From contig DASTWQ010000074.1 in assembly GCA_035758545.1 (NCBI GenBank), positions 1-6,179 on the forward strand: 6,179 nt of DNA, given 5' to 3'. The first letter of the stretch is position 1, and the number at the start of each line of letters is the position of its first letter. Under the pieces are notes generated by a model. It saw nothing but the letters and a program-made list of their open reading frames with translations, did not search any database and was not told the DNA's origin. This DNA comes from JAFDVN01 sp035758545. GTDB taxonomy: Bacteria > Acidobacteriota > Holophagae > Holophagales > Holophagaceae. The position numbers were made by a program, and so were the translations under genes. Below are positions 1 to 5,483 of this stretch, piece by piece.

Positions 1-36
1 CTGGGCGACCTCTGGGCCGGGGCCGACCTCGCCTAG
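1..36 (+). CDS. C-terminal end of an upstream gene (partial)
   Basis: Reading from base 1 gives 11 sense codons (LGDLWAGADLA) followed by a TAG stop at 34-36. Every one of these codons ends in G or C, as in the real genes of this window, so this is probably the tail of a gene that begins outside it. The stop lies 8 bases before the next start codon, and the ribosome-binding site of that gene (AGGAG, 35-39) overlaps it, which suggests one transcript. The fragment is too short to assign a function. Confidence 0.5.
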   Translation: MGDLWAGADLA

Positions 37-44
37 GAGCTCCC

Positions 45-305
45 ATGCAGAAGCCTTCCACCCTCCCTGACGACCAGCGCCCCGGCGTCACTTACCGTCA
101 GGCGAAGGAGATCCTCGCCAGCTACGGCATCGAGGTCTCCCTACGCACTCTGAAGCGCTGGAGAGCTCGCCACATCCTCACTGTCAAGCGCGTGACCGGC
201 AAGACCATGATCCTCTTCAGGGACGAGGTGGAGGCCTTGGCAGCAGCCGAAGACCCCAAGGAGCAGCGCCTTCTGAACGCTCGAAGGCCGAAGAAAAGGC
301 TCTAG
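45..305 (+). CDS. Small winged-helix DNA-binding protein, excisionase/MerR type
   Basis: This is an 86-residue basic protein. Residues 15-66 follow the pattern of the excisionase/MerR-like helix-turn-helix fold (HTH_17 type): a first helix (TYRQAKEILASYG), a recognition helix (SLRTLKRWRAR, about 32-42), a wing with basic residues (VKRVTGKTMILF), then the closing helix RDEVEALAAAE. The C-terminus is strongly basic (ARRPKKRL). Proteins of this family are usually 60-90 residues and act as excisionases, repressors or activators that bind direct repeats. The start has a good ribosome-binding site (AGGAG at 35-39, 5 bases upstream). The gene runs straight into an 11-base-periodic G-tract array that begins on its stop codon, so that array is the obvious candidate binding site and the protein may control its own region and the downstream genes. 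The fold is fairly clear. The biological role (regulator, recombination directionality factor or replication-site binder) is inferred from context. Confidence 0.82.
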   Translation: MQKPSTLPDDQRPGVTYRQAKEILASYGIEVSLRTLKRWRARHILTVKRVTGKTMILFRDEVEALAAAEDPKEQRLLNARRPKKRL

Positions 306-414
306 GGGACCCGATGGGGACCCCACGGGGACATGCCGGGGCAAGGCCGGGGCCCCCACGGGGGAATGCCGGGGACGGCCTTGGGACACGAACCATGACA
401 ATGGGGGACACATG
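305..414 (+). repeat. Array of G-tract repeats with exact 11-base period
   Basis: GGGG tracts start at 305, 316, 327, 338, 349, 360 and 371, each separated by exactly 7 other bases. A weaker unit (TGGGAC) begins at 382, the 393 unit is degenerate, and a last good unit, GGGGACACATG, begins at 404 in the same phase. The commonest unit start is GGGGAC (305, 316, 327, 371, 404), and the second half is often C-rich. Higher-order similarity is also visible: 324-348 resembles 357-380, three units apart. Eleven bases is close to one helical turn, so bound proteins would line up on one face of the DNA. The array fills most of the 151-base gap between the winged-helix gene and the next gene. No coding role is supported. 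Likely roles are an operator array, an accessory protein filament site, or replication iterons. Confidence 0.8.
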
Positions 415-449
415 CGGTTTCAGAAGCCCTGAGGATGGCCGGATGGAGG
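396..449 (+). promoter_or_regulatory. Control block, copy 1, upstream of the coiled-coil protein gene
   Basis: The 18-base element TGACAATGGGGGACACAT (396-413) is followed, after 22 unrelated bases, by TGGCCGGATGGAGG (436-449). The same two elements with the same 22-base spacing recur before the gene at 2161. The first element includes the last unit of the 11-base array. The second contains the ribosome-binding site GGAGG (445-449), 7 bases before the start at 457. TGACA resembles a sigma-70 -35 box, but no convincing -10 box follows at 16-18 bases, so the promoter type is unknown. Conservation at fixed spacing in two gene-upstream positions supports a regulatory role. Confidence 0.6.
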
Positions 450-456
450 TTCCACC

Positions 457-2097
457 ATGCCGAAAGGGATCGAGTCCACCGTCTTCCCGAGGGGCCGCGA
501 GGCGCTCCAGGAGCAGCCCGGAGAGGCCGGAGAAGGAGCGCAGGAGCCGAGCGCCGAGGAGCTGATGGCGGCCACCCACCGCGAGGTGGGCCGGGTCCAG
601 GCCCTCGACCTGGCGGAGAGAGTCGCCGCCGGGACCGCGAAGGCGGCGGTGGAGAAGGCGCTGGAGCAGGACCGCGCCCGGCGTGACGACGACGCCAAAG
701 CCAAGGAGGGTCAGCTCCGCGCGTTCAAGTCCTTCCTCCGGAGCCTGGAGGACCTCACCACGGCGGACGAGCGGGCTGCGACCAACACGGAAGAGACGCG
801 CCTGGTGCTCCGCCTCTACCGACTGGAGGAGAAGGGCGGGCCCAAGCCCACGAGCGTCTACCAGACGGCCGTGACCCTCACGGCGCGGGATGCCCTGGCG
901 ATGGTGGACCCGGACCTGGAGGGCCGGGCCCAGGCCTGGTCCGAGGAGACGGGCCGCTTCGGCGTGTTCCAGTGGCGGCTCCTCGGATGGGCGGCAGGCG
1001 AGCAGACCCTCGACACGACCTACAACGTCACCACGCAGGCCCCTCCCGGCTACATCCCGCCCAAGGCGCCCCAGGCTGAGGCCGCGGGCGAGCGCGCACC
1101 GGATCCGATGGCCCAGCTCCGGGAGGGCCTGGGCCTCGTGTCCATGGTCAAGGAGGTGCTGGGCGGCGGCAAGGCGGACGCCAGCATCATCGAGGCCACC
1201 CGCGCCGCGGCCCGCGCCGATGCGCTGCGGGAGGCGGACCGGGACCACCGGGAGGAGCTGCGCAAGCTGGAGGACCGGTGGGAGGCCCGCCTGGAGGAGG
1301 CGGAGCGGAAGGCCCACGAGCGAGGCCTGGCCGAGGGCCGCCGGGAGAAGGAGGACGAGCTCCGCCCGCGGCTCTGGGAGCTGGAGAGGCGGGCCGAGCG
1401 GGACCAGCCCCCGAGCATCCTCCAGGAGGCCATCCAGGCGGTCGGCGGCCCGGAGGTGGTCCAGGCCATCGCGAAGATGGCCCTCAGCAACATGGGGAAC
1501 CCGAAGCCTCCCGCGCCGCCGCATCGGCCGGCCCAGGCCCCGGCACCGATGCCGCTCCCGCCCCCCTCTCCGGCCGCCAGCGCGCCGCCCTCTCCCCAGG
1601 AGCCATCCCGGAAGGAGTGGCGCGAGGCCCTGGAGGACACGGAGGCGGCCCTCGACATCCTGGAGGAGCACGACGACGGATCCCAGGAAGTGGCGCAGAC
1701 CCGGTCGGTGCTCCAGGCCTTCGTCCAGCAGGGAGAGCAGGAGATCAACCTGGCCACCTGGTGGAAGGCCTGGGGAGGGGGGATCGGCGAAGCGGTGAGG
1801 GACATCCTGGCCCGCTTCCAGGAGCCCGACGAGGAACCGCATCCGGCGCCGCAGGGGCCCCAGGGAGAGACCATGGACATGAACGGATTGAAGGAGCTGC
1901 TGGACCGGCGGCTGGAGGAGGGCGCAGCCGACGACGTGATCCTCGCCGAGCTGGACCAGCTCACCACGCCGGGAACCCGCGCCGAGTGGCGGCGTCTGCT
2001 GGGCTGGATCCCTCGAGAGGTCGCCGCTGGGATGATCGCGGGGGAGAGCCATCGCGAGCGAGTGAAGGGACTGCTGGAGGCCTTCCTCGCGGGGTGA
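457..2097 (+). CDS. Large soluble coiled-coil protein with proline-rich hinge, function unknown
   Basis: I do not recognise the family of this 546-residue protein. Residues 1-110 are charged and helical. Residues 111-200 look like a compact domain with beta-rich and aromatic stretches (TRLVLRLYRLEE, PTSVYQTAVTLTARDAL, FGVFQWRLLGWAAGEQTLDTTYNV). Residues 215-240 are a short hydrophobic helical stretch. Residues 243-316 form a long, highly charged heptad-like coiled coil rich in Arg and Glu. Residues 349-383 are a Pro/Ala hinge. Residues 384-455 and 472-546 are two more helical segments, the last ending in a leucine-rich helix. There is no signal peptide or membrane segment, so it is probably cytoplasmic or a soluble structural or scaffold-like protein. 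The start is supported by GGAGG at 445-449, 7 bases upstream. It lies downstream of the periodic array and control block, and is separated by 63 bases from the enzyme-led membrane cassette. Possible roles include scaffold, adaptor or replication accessory protein, but the sequence does not decide between them. Confidence 0.85.
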   Translation: MPKGIESTVFPRGREALQEQPGEAGEGAQEPSAEELMAATHREVGRVQALDLAERVAAGTAKAAVEKALEQDRARRDDDAKAKEGQLRAFKSFLRSLEDLTTADERAATNTEETRLVLRLYRLEEKGGPKPTSVYQTAVTLTARDALAMVDPDLEGRAQAWSEETGRFGVFQWRLLGWAAGEQTLDTTYNVTTQAPPGYIPPKAPQAEAAGERAPDPMAQLREGLGLVSMVKEVLGGGKADASIIEATRAAARADALREADRDHREELRKLEDRWEARLEEAERKAHERGLAEGRREKEDELRPRLWELERRAERDQPPSILQEAIQAVGGPEVVQAIAKMALSNMGNPKPPAPPHRPAQAPAPMPLPPPSPAASAPPSPQEPSRKEWREALEDTEAALDILEEHDDGSQEVAQTRSVLQAFVQQGEQEINLATWWKAWGGGIGEAVRDILARFQEPDEEPHPAPQGPQGETMDMNGLKELLDRRLEEGAADDVILAELDQLTTPGTRAEWRRLLGWIPREVAAGMIAGESHRERVKGLLEAFLAG

Positions 2098-2113
2098 AGA
2101 GCGGAAGAAATGG

Positions 2114-2167
2114 TGACAATGGGGGACACATAGGGCGGGGCGGCCTTCCACGCTGGCCGGATGCAGG
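2114..2167 (+). promoter_or_regulatory. Control block, copy 2, upstream of the transglutaminase-like gene
   Basis: An exact second copy of TGACAATGGGGGACACAT lies at 2114-2131, and TGGCCGGATGCAGG lies at 2154-2167, again 22 bases after it (13 of 14 identical to copy 1). Only one GGGGACA unit is present here, not an array. The second element covers the ATG at 2161, which lacks a good Shine-Dalgarno sequence. A small possible hairpin (CGGCC 2141-2145 with GGCCG 2155-2159) sits directly before that ATG. The block probably gives the membrane cassette its own control, coordinated with the gene at 457. No clear -10 box is visible. Confidence 0.6.
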
Positions 2168-2820
2168 CTTGGACGCCCCGCTTCGACCCCATCTCCTACC
2201 GGCCCCCCGTGCTGGTGGGAGGCCGCGCCTCGCTGGGTGATGCCGCGGCGCCGTCGCCGGAGGAGATGGTGGCCCCGATGCGGGAGACCACCAAGGCCGT
2301 TCGGATCGACGGCGACTCGGACACGCTGGTCCGCAAGAAGGTGCAGCTGCTCAGGGACTTCGTGGTGGCGCCCGCGCTCGCGCCGGGTGTCCTCGGCATG
2401 GCCTTCACACGCGGCATCCTCACGGAGGCCCTTGGCCGCGCGCCGAAGGACGCCAACGGCCACAACAAGAGCGCCCTGGCGGTGCGGGTCTTCGAGTTCG
2501 TCCGGACGCGGATCCGCTACGTGAACGACCCGCTGGGCCAGGAGTATTTCCAGACCGTCCCCGGCATCTGGAAGGCGGGCATGGGCGACTGCGAGGACTT
2601 CGCGGCCCTGCTGGCGGCGCTGTTCACCGCAGCCGGGATCCCGGTCCGGGCCCGCCTCATCAAGATCCCCAAGGCCCAGGGCTGGGCCCACATCTACCTC
2701 ATGGCCTTCCTGGACGGCGCCTGGCGGGCCTTCGACGCCACGGAAAAGTGGCCTGCGGGCTGGCAGTTCCCCCAGCGCACGGCGGAGCTGGACCTCCCCA
2801 TCGCCCCGGAGCTGCGCTGA
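2161..2820 (+). CDS. Transglutaminase-like cysteine enzyme
   Basis: This 219-residue protein has a C-terminal transglutaminase-like (papain-fold) domain. Residues 116-126 (TRIRYVNDPLG) and the aromatic stretch before the active site match the family lead-in. The catalytic Cys is C144 in GDCEDFAALLAALFTAAGIPVR, the His is H177 in WAHIYLMAF, and the Asp is D192 in RAFDATEKW, so the triad looks complete. Family members act as proteases, peptidases or protein cross-linkers, usually on cell-surface, wall or virion proteins. The substrate here is unknown. Residues 1-100 are a family-atypical N-terminal extension with no signal peptide. The start at 2161 has no strong ribosome-binding site, and in-frame ATGs at 2266 and 2278 (Met36, Met40) lie just after GGAGGAG at 2259-2265. 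The product could therefore be about 180 residues, though the catalytic domain is intact either way. The stop overlaps the next start (TGATG), so expression is coupled to the membrane-protein genes downstream. Processing or cross-linking one of those proteins is a reasonable inference. Confidence 0.85.
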   Translation: MQAWTPRFDPISYRPPVLVGGRASLGDAAAPSPEEMVAPMRETTKAVRIDGDSDTLVRKKVQLLRDFVVAPALAPGVLGMAFTRGILTEALGRAPKDANGHNKSALAVRVFEFVRTRIRYVNDPLGQEYFQTVPGIWKAGMGDCEDFAALLAALFTAAGIPVRARLIKIPKAQGWAHIYLMAFLDGAWRAFDATEKWPAGWQFPQRTAELDLPIAPELR

Positions 2821-3233
2821 TGGCCTGCCTCGACCCTCGTTCCTCCGCCCTCGACACCCTGGACCAGGTGGGCCAGCTCGGCGGCCTCAGCGACTTCTTC
2901 AGCACCGCCTTCTCCGCCATCGGCAAGGCCGGGGACTGGGTCTCCACCAACCAGCAGGCCATCACGAACATCATCGACGCCGCGGGCCGCCTCAAGGCCC
3001 AGGCGGCCTACGCCAAGGCCTCGGCACAGGCGAGCTACGACTCGGCCTTCAAGGCCCCGACGATCCCGGCGGGGCTCACCCCGGCCCAGTGGCAGGCGAT
3101 GCAGACGGCGAACGTCTACAGCCCCACCGCCACGCTGACCACCAGCCCCTACCTCGTGCCTGGGCTCCTCGCGGCAGGCGTCCTCCTGGTGATCCTCCTC
3201 ACCGGCAAGCGCGGCGGGGATGCCCATGCCTGA
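2820..3233 (+). CDS. Small C-terminally membrane-anchored protein, unknown function
   Basis: This encodes 137 residues. The chosen ATG (2820) overlaps the previous stop by one base, with GGAG at 2808-2811. A longer in-frame reading from 2748 would run deep into the enzyme gene and is unlikely. Residues 17-58 look like amphipathic helix (GGLSDFFSTAFSAIGKAGDW, then a helical Asn/Gln/Ile stretch). Residues 58-78 are Ala-rich and helical, and 80-108 are a Pro/Thr/Gln linker. Residues 109-129 form one hydrophobic segment beginning SPYLVPGLLAAG, followed by a short polar tail containing GKRGG. There is no N-terminal signal peptide, so it resembles a tail-anchored protein or a phage membrane/coat-type protein. 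The entry motif SPYLVP closely matches NPYLIP in the protein at 4374-5480. No named family is recognised. Confidence 0.8.
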   Translation: MACLDPRSSALDTLDQVGQLGGLSDFFSTAFSAIGKAGDWVSTNQQAITNIIDAAGRLKAQAAYAKASAQASYDSAFKAPTIPAGLTPAQWQAMQTANVYSPTATLTTSPYLVPGLLAAGVLLVILLTGKRGGDAHA

Positions 3234-3552
3234 GCCGGTCATCACCCTCGTCCCCATCACCCAGCTGGCGCTCCCGCCCGTGGATCAGACCCCGAAGGTG
3301 GACATGCTCCCGATCCAGGACGTGCCGGTAGGGCGCCCGCTGCCTCAGCTCCCGACGCTGCTCCCCGCGACGCCGAAGCCGGTCTCCTACGGGCCGGAGC
3401 CCAGCGCCACGGTGCAGATCGTGGACAAGGCGCCGGACATCCCCTTCGTCCCCGTCCCGCGGCCCGTAGCCCAGCCGTGGTGGAAGGACCCCGTGAAGCT
3501 CGGCCTGGCGGCGGCGGCCCTGCTGCTCGTGCTGGCCCTGAGAGAGAGGTGA
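3220..3552 (+). CDS. Proline-rich small protein with C-terminal membrane segment
   Basis: This encodes 110 residues. It overlaps the previous gene by 14 bases, and an alternative ATG at 3226 would shorten the overlap to 8 bases. Residues 1-88 are extended and unusually rich in proline and valine (LALPPVDQTP, LPQLPTLLPATPKP, IPFVPVPRPVAQP), with little predicted helix. They are followed by WWKDP and a short hydrophobic segment (about 92-107, KLGLAAAALLLVLAL) that ends in a basic tail (RER). The layout, a stiff proline-rich domain on a C-terminal anchor, suggests a spacer or stalk that holds something away from a membrane. No signal peptide and no known family are seen. Its tight placement in the operon supports it as a real gene. 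Confidence 0.78.
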   Translation: MPMPEPVITLVPITQLALPPVDQTPKVDMLPIQDVPVGRPLPQLPTLLPATPKPVSYGPEPSATVQIVDKAPDIPFVPVPRPVAQPWWKDPVKLGLAAAALLLVLALRER

Positions 3553-3555
3553 TCC

Positions 3556-4377
3556 ATGCCCCTGATCCAGATCGAATCCGTGACCCCCGACGGCCTGGGC
3601 ATGCTGCCCCTCGGCCTCTTCGAGGACAGGCCCTTCCGCATCCTGCGCCCGACCGCTGAGCCCGCGCCCGCTGGCCGAAGCCTCTTCGACCTCCTCCACT
3701 GGCCCAGGCCGGCCACTGCCCCGGTGCCTGCACCTCAGCCGCGGGGCAACTCCGGCATCGTCCCGCCCTGGCTCCGCGGGGGCTGGCTGGGCCTGCCCTT
3801 TCGTCGCTTCCCTGGCGGCCCCTGGGTCCGCATGCAGCCCAACGGCCTCCCCGGCAACTCGGGCATCGTCCCCCCGGACCGGATCCCCGGGGGCTTCGTC
3901 GGCCCCGTGGTCGTGGACCACATGCACCCGGTGGACACGGAGGCGCCTGTGGGCGCCCCGGCGGCGCCCACGTCCACGGCGCCGTCCTCCGCTCCGGTCG
4001 TCGGGGCTCCCGCCCCTGCGCCTGCACCTGCTCTGGTCCCGGTCCCGGTCCCCGTGCCTGCTCCTACGCCTGCCCCCGCGCCCGTGTCCGCCGCGACGGC
4101 CTCCATGTTCGCCACGCCGGTCGGCGGCGGCAGTTCGCTCTTCGCCACGCCCGGCGCGCCCACGGCCAGCTCCATGTTCGCCACGGTGCAGGGCAGCGGC
4201 TCCCAGCTCGCGAAGGTGTCCGGCCAGAACGCCCTCAGTGGCGTCCTGGGCGAGGTCCCGGAGGATGGCGGGAAGACCCTCGGCCTCGTCGTGCTCGGCC
4301 TCCTGGCGGGCCTCACCGCCTGGGGCTTCCATCTGAACAAGGCCGAGGGTCGCAAGGTGCGGAGGGCCCGGCGGTGA
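3556..4377 (+). CDS. Pro/Ala-rich repeat protein with C-terminal membrane anchor
   Basis: This encodes 273 residues. AGAGGTGA (3545-3552), a ribosome-binding site fused to the preceding stop codon, lies 3 bases before the start. Residues 1-30 (MPLIQIESVTPDGLGMLPLGLF) may form a small folded beta segment. The motif GNSGIVPP occurs twice, at 64-71 and 100-107, around a Gly/Trp/Arg-rich loop. Residues 130-178 are a low-complexity Pro/Ala/Val stalk (APAPAPA, VPVPVPVPAP). S(M/L)FAT occurs three times, at 183-187, 194-198 and 206-210, the last two in a Gly/Ser/Ala-rich context. Residues 242-258 are hydrophobic (LGLVVLGLLAGLTAWGF) and are followed by a very basic tail (KAEGRKVRRARR). This looks like a surface-exposed or lumen-exposed stalk protein anchored at its C-terminus, perhaps a spike or adhesin-type component. 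The anchor and repeats are directly visible. The spike idea is inference. Confidence 0.8.
   Translation: MPLIQIESVTPDGLGMLPLGLFEDRPFRILRPTAEPAPAGRSLFDLLHWPRPATAPVPAPQPRGNSGIVPPWLRGGWLGLPFRRFPGGPWVRMQPNGLPGNSGIVPPDRIPGGFVGPVVVDHMHPVDTEAPVGAPAAPTSTAPSSAPVVGAPAPAPAPALVPVPVPVPAPTPAPAPVSAATASMFATPVGGGSSLFATPGAPTASSMFATVQGSGSQLAKVSGQNALSGVLGEVPEDGGKTLGLVVLGLLAGLTAWGFHLNKAEGRKVRRARR
3745..3876 (+). repeat. Two GNSGIVPP-coding repeats
   Basis: The 24-base stretches 3745-3768 and 3853-3876 both encode Gly-Asn-Ser-Gly-Ile-Val-Pro-Pro and are nearly identical in DNA, with differences only at codon third positions. They begin 108 bases (36 codons) apart. They point to an internal duplication or a repeated binding motif in the stalk protein. 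Confidence 0.75.
4102..4185 (+). repeat. Three S(M/L)FAT-coding repeats
   Basis: Residues 183-187, 194-198 and 206-210 of the stalk protein read SMFAT, SLFAT and SMFAT. The spacers are rich in Gly, Ala, Ser, Pro and Thr. The repeats lie between the Pro/Ala stalk and the C-terminal anchor. They may be short interaction motifs, but no function is recognised. Confidence 0.65.
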
Positions 4378-5480
4378 TCCTGGCTCCGAGTTACCCCATC
4401 GTGGCGGGGCCAGTCCACCTCTGGCCGACCCTGCCCGACACCCCGACCTGGCCCACGCGGAGGACCCGCCTGCGCATGCACCTGGTGGGGCGCCGCGCGC
4501 CTACGCCGGAGGAGCTCGCAGGGCTCGGGAGCTTCTTCAAGAAGGTGGCCCATGCCATCTCCAGGATCGCGACCGCCCCCATCAAGCTCATCTCCCCGAA
4601 GCTCGCCTCCAACCTCCAGAAGATCGACAACAAGGTCATCGACACCGCGGACAAGATCGCCACGAAGATCAACGACGCCGCCAAGAGCGTCGGGAAGCGG
4701 ATCGCCAAGGCCCTCGGGAAGAACTGGAAATGGATCGCCGTCGTGGTGGCCATCGCCATCACGATCTATTCGATGGGCGCGGGCGCCACCATCGCCGCGC
4801 ACATGATCTCCGGCATGCAGGCCCTCGGCCATGCCATCGCCGCGGGCGCTGCGGCGGTTGGGCACGCCGTGGGCATCGGGACCGCGGCTGGCAGCGCCAC
4901 GGCGACCGGCGCCGCCGCGTCTGCGGGTGCCGCCCTCGGAACCGGGGCCGCCGCTGGCGCCGCTGGGGCCTCCGCCGTCGGGGTCTCCGCGGCGGCGGGC
5001 GGCCTTTCTGCTTCCACCGCCGGATGGCTGGCGACCGCCGGGAAGCTCGCGGTCACCGCGGCGAAGGCTCTGGCCCAGCAGAAGGCGAAGGTCTCGGACC
5101 TCTCGCAGCAGCAGGCCCAGGCCCTCCTTGAGGCACATGCTGCGGGCTACAACATGGGGCTCACGGACCAGCTTCAGCAGGCCCTTGAGACCCGCGCCGC
5201 CATCCCGGGCGCTGGCATCCCGACCGATGCCCAGGGCAACCCCCTGGTGGGACCCCAGGCGACCGGCGCGGGCGTCCTCCTCCCCGACGGGACCGTGGCC
5301 GCCGTGGACGCCTCCACGGCCAGCTACGCCGCGGCCCATCCGGAGGCCCTGGTCCCGATGCCTGCGGGAGCAGCCCCAGCGTCGTCCGGCTTCGGCGCGG
5401 CCCTCGCGTCCAACCCCTATCTCATCCCGGCCCTCGTCGGCGGCGGCGCGCTGCTGCTGGTCGTGCTCCTCCGGAGGTGA
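4374..5480 (+). CDS. Membrane-active protein: Lys-rich helix, Ala/Gly-rich core, C-terminal anchor
   Basis: This encodes 368 residues. It starts with GTG overlapping the previous stop (GTGA), and GGAGG at 4361-4365 lies 8 bases upstream. Residues 1-50 are Pro/Arg-rich. Residues 52-118 form a long amphipathic lysine-rich region (FFKKVAHAISRIATAPIKL, then repeated K-I-D/N-type heptads, then GKRIAKALGKNWKW). Residues 120-133 are a membrane-spanning or membrane-inserting segment (IAVVVAIAITIYSM). Residues 135-225 are almost entirely Ala, Gly, Ser, Thr and Val with scattered His, typical of flexible membrane-associated or pore-forming regions. Residues 228-272 form a Gln-rich helix (LSQQQAQALLEAHAAGYN), 275-340 are a linker, and 347-366 are a hydrophobic anchor beginning NPYLIPALVGGG and ending RR. 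There is no signal peptide. The layout recalls phage pilot or membrane-penetration proteins only in general character. No specific family is recognised. Confidence 0.82.
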   Translation: MILAPSYPIVAGPVHLWPTLPDTPTWPTRRTRLRMHLVGRRAPTPEELAGLGSFFKKVAHAISRIATAPIKLISPKLASNLQKIDNKVIDTADKIATKINDAAKSVGKRIAKALGKNWKWIAVVVAIAITIYSMGAGATIAAHMISGMQALGHAIAAGAAAVGHAVGIGTAAGSATATGAAASAGAALGTGAAAGAAGASAVGVSAAAGGLSASTAGWLATAGKLAVTAAKALAQQKAKVSDLSQQQAQALLEAHAAGYNMGLTDQLQQALETRAAIPGAGIPTDAQGNPLVGPQATGAGVLLPDGTVAAVDASTASYAAAHPEALVPMPAGAAPASSGFGAALASNPYLIPALVGGGALLLVVLLRR

Positions 5481-5483
5481 CGG

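Noticed and set aside
315..325. TGGGGACCCCA inverted repeat as a terminator
   Set aside because: The stem is only 5 bases with a 1-base centre and no T-run follows. It is better explained as part of the periodic array.
305..414. CRISPR array
   Set aside because: Units of 11 bases with no distinct spacers and no cas genes do not fit a CRISPR array.
395..423. Classical sigma-70 or sigma-54 promoter at the control block
   Set aside because: TGACA resembles a -35 box but no A/T-rich -10 box follows at 16-18 bases in either copy. The GG and GC pair needed for sigma-54 is not found at the right spacing in both copies.
314..565. 83-residue + strand frame across the 11-base array, with an apparent 11-residue protein repeat
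   Set aside because: The protein repeat is simply the array read in one frame (33 bases = 11 codons). The frame overlaps the real gene at 457, lacks a good ribosome-binding site and becomes Arg/Ser/Pro-rich shadow sequence.
217..2691. 824-residue open frame on the - strand
   Set aside because: It lies antisense to two well-supported genes, including the one with the catalytic triad. Its composition (Arg, Gly, Leu and Pro excess) is typical of a shadow frame in very GC-rich DNA, and it has no recognisable domain.
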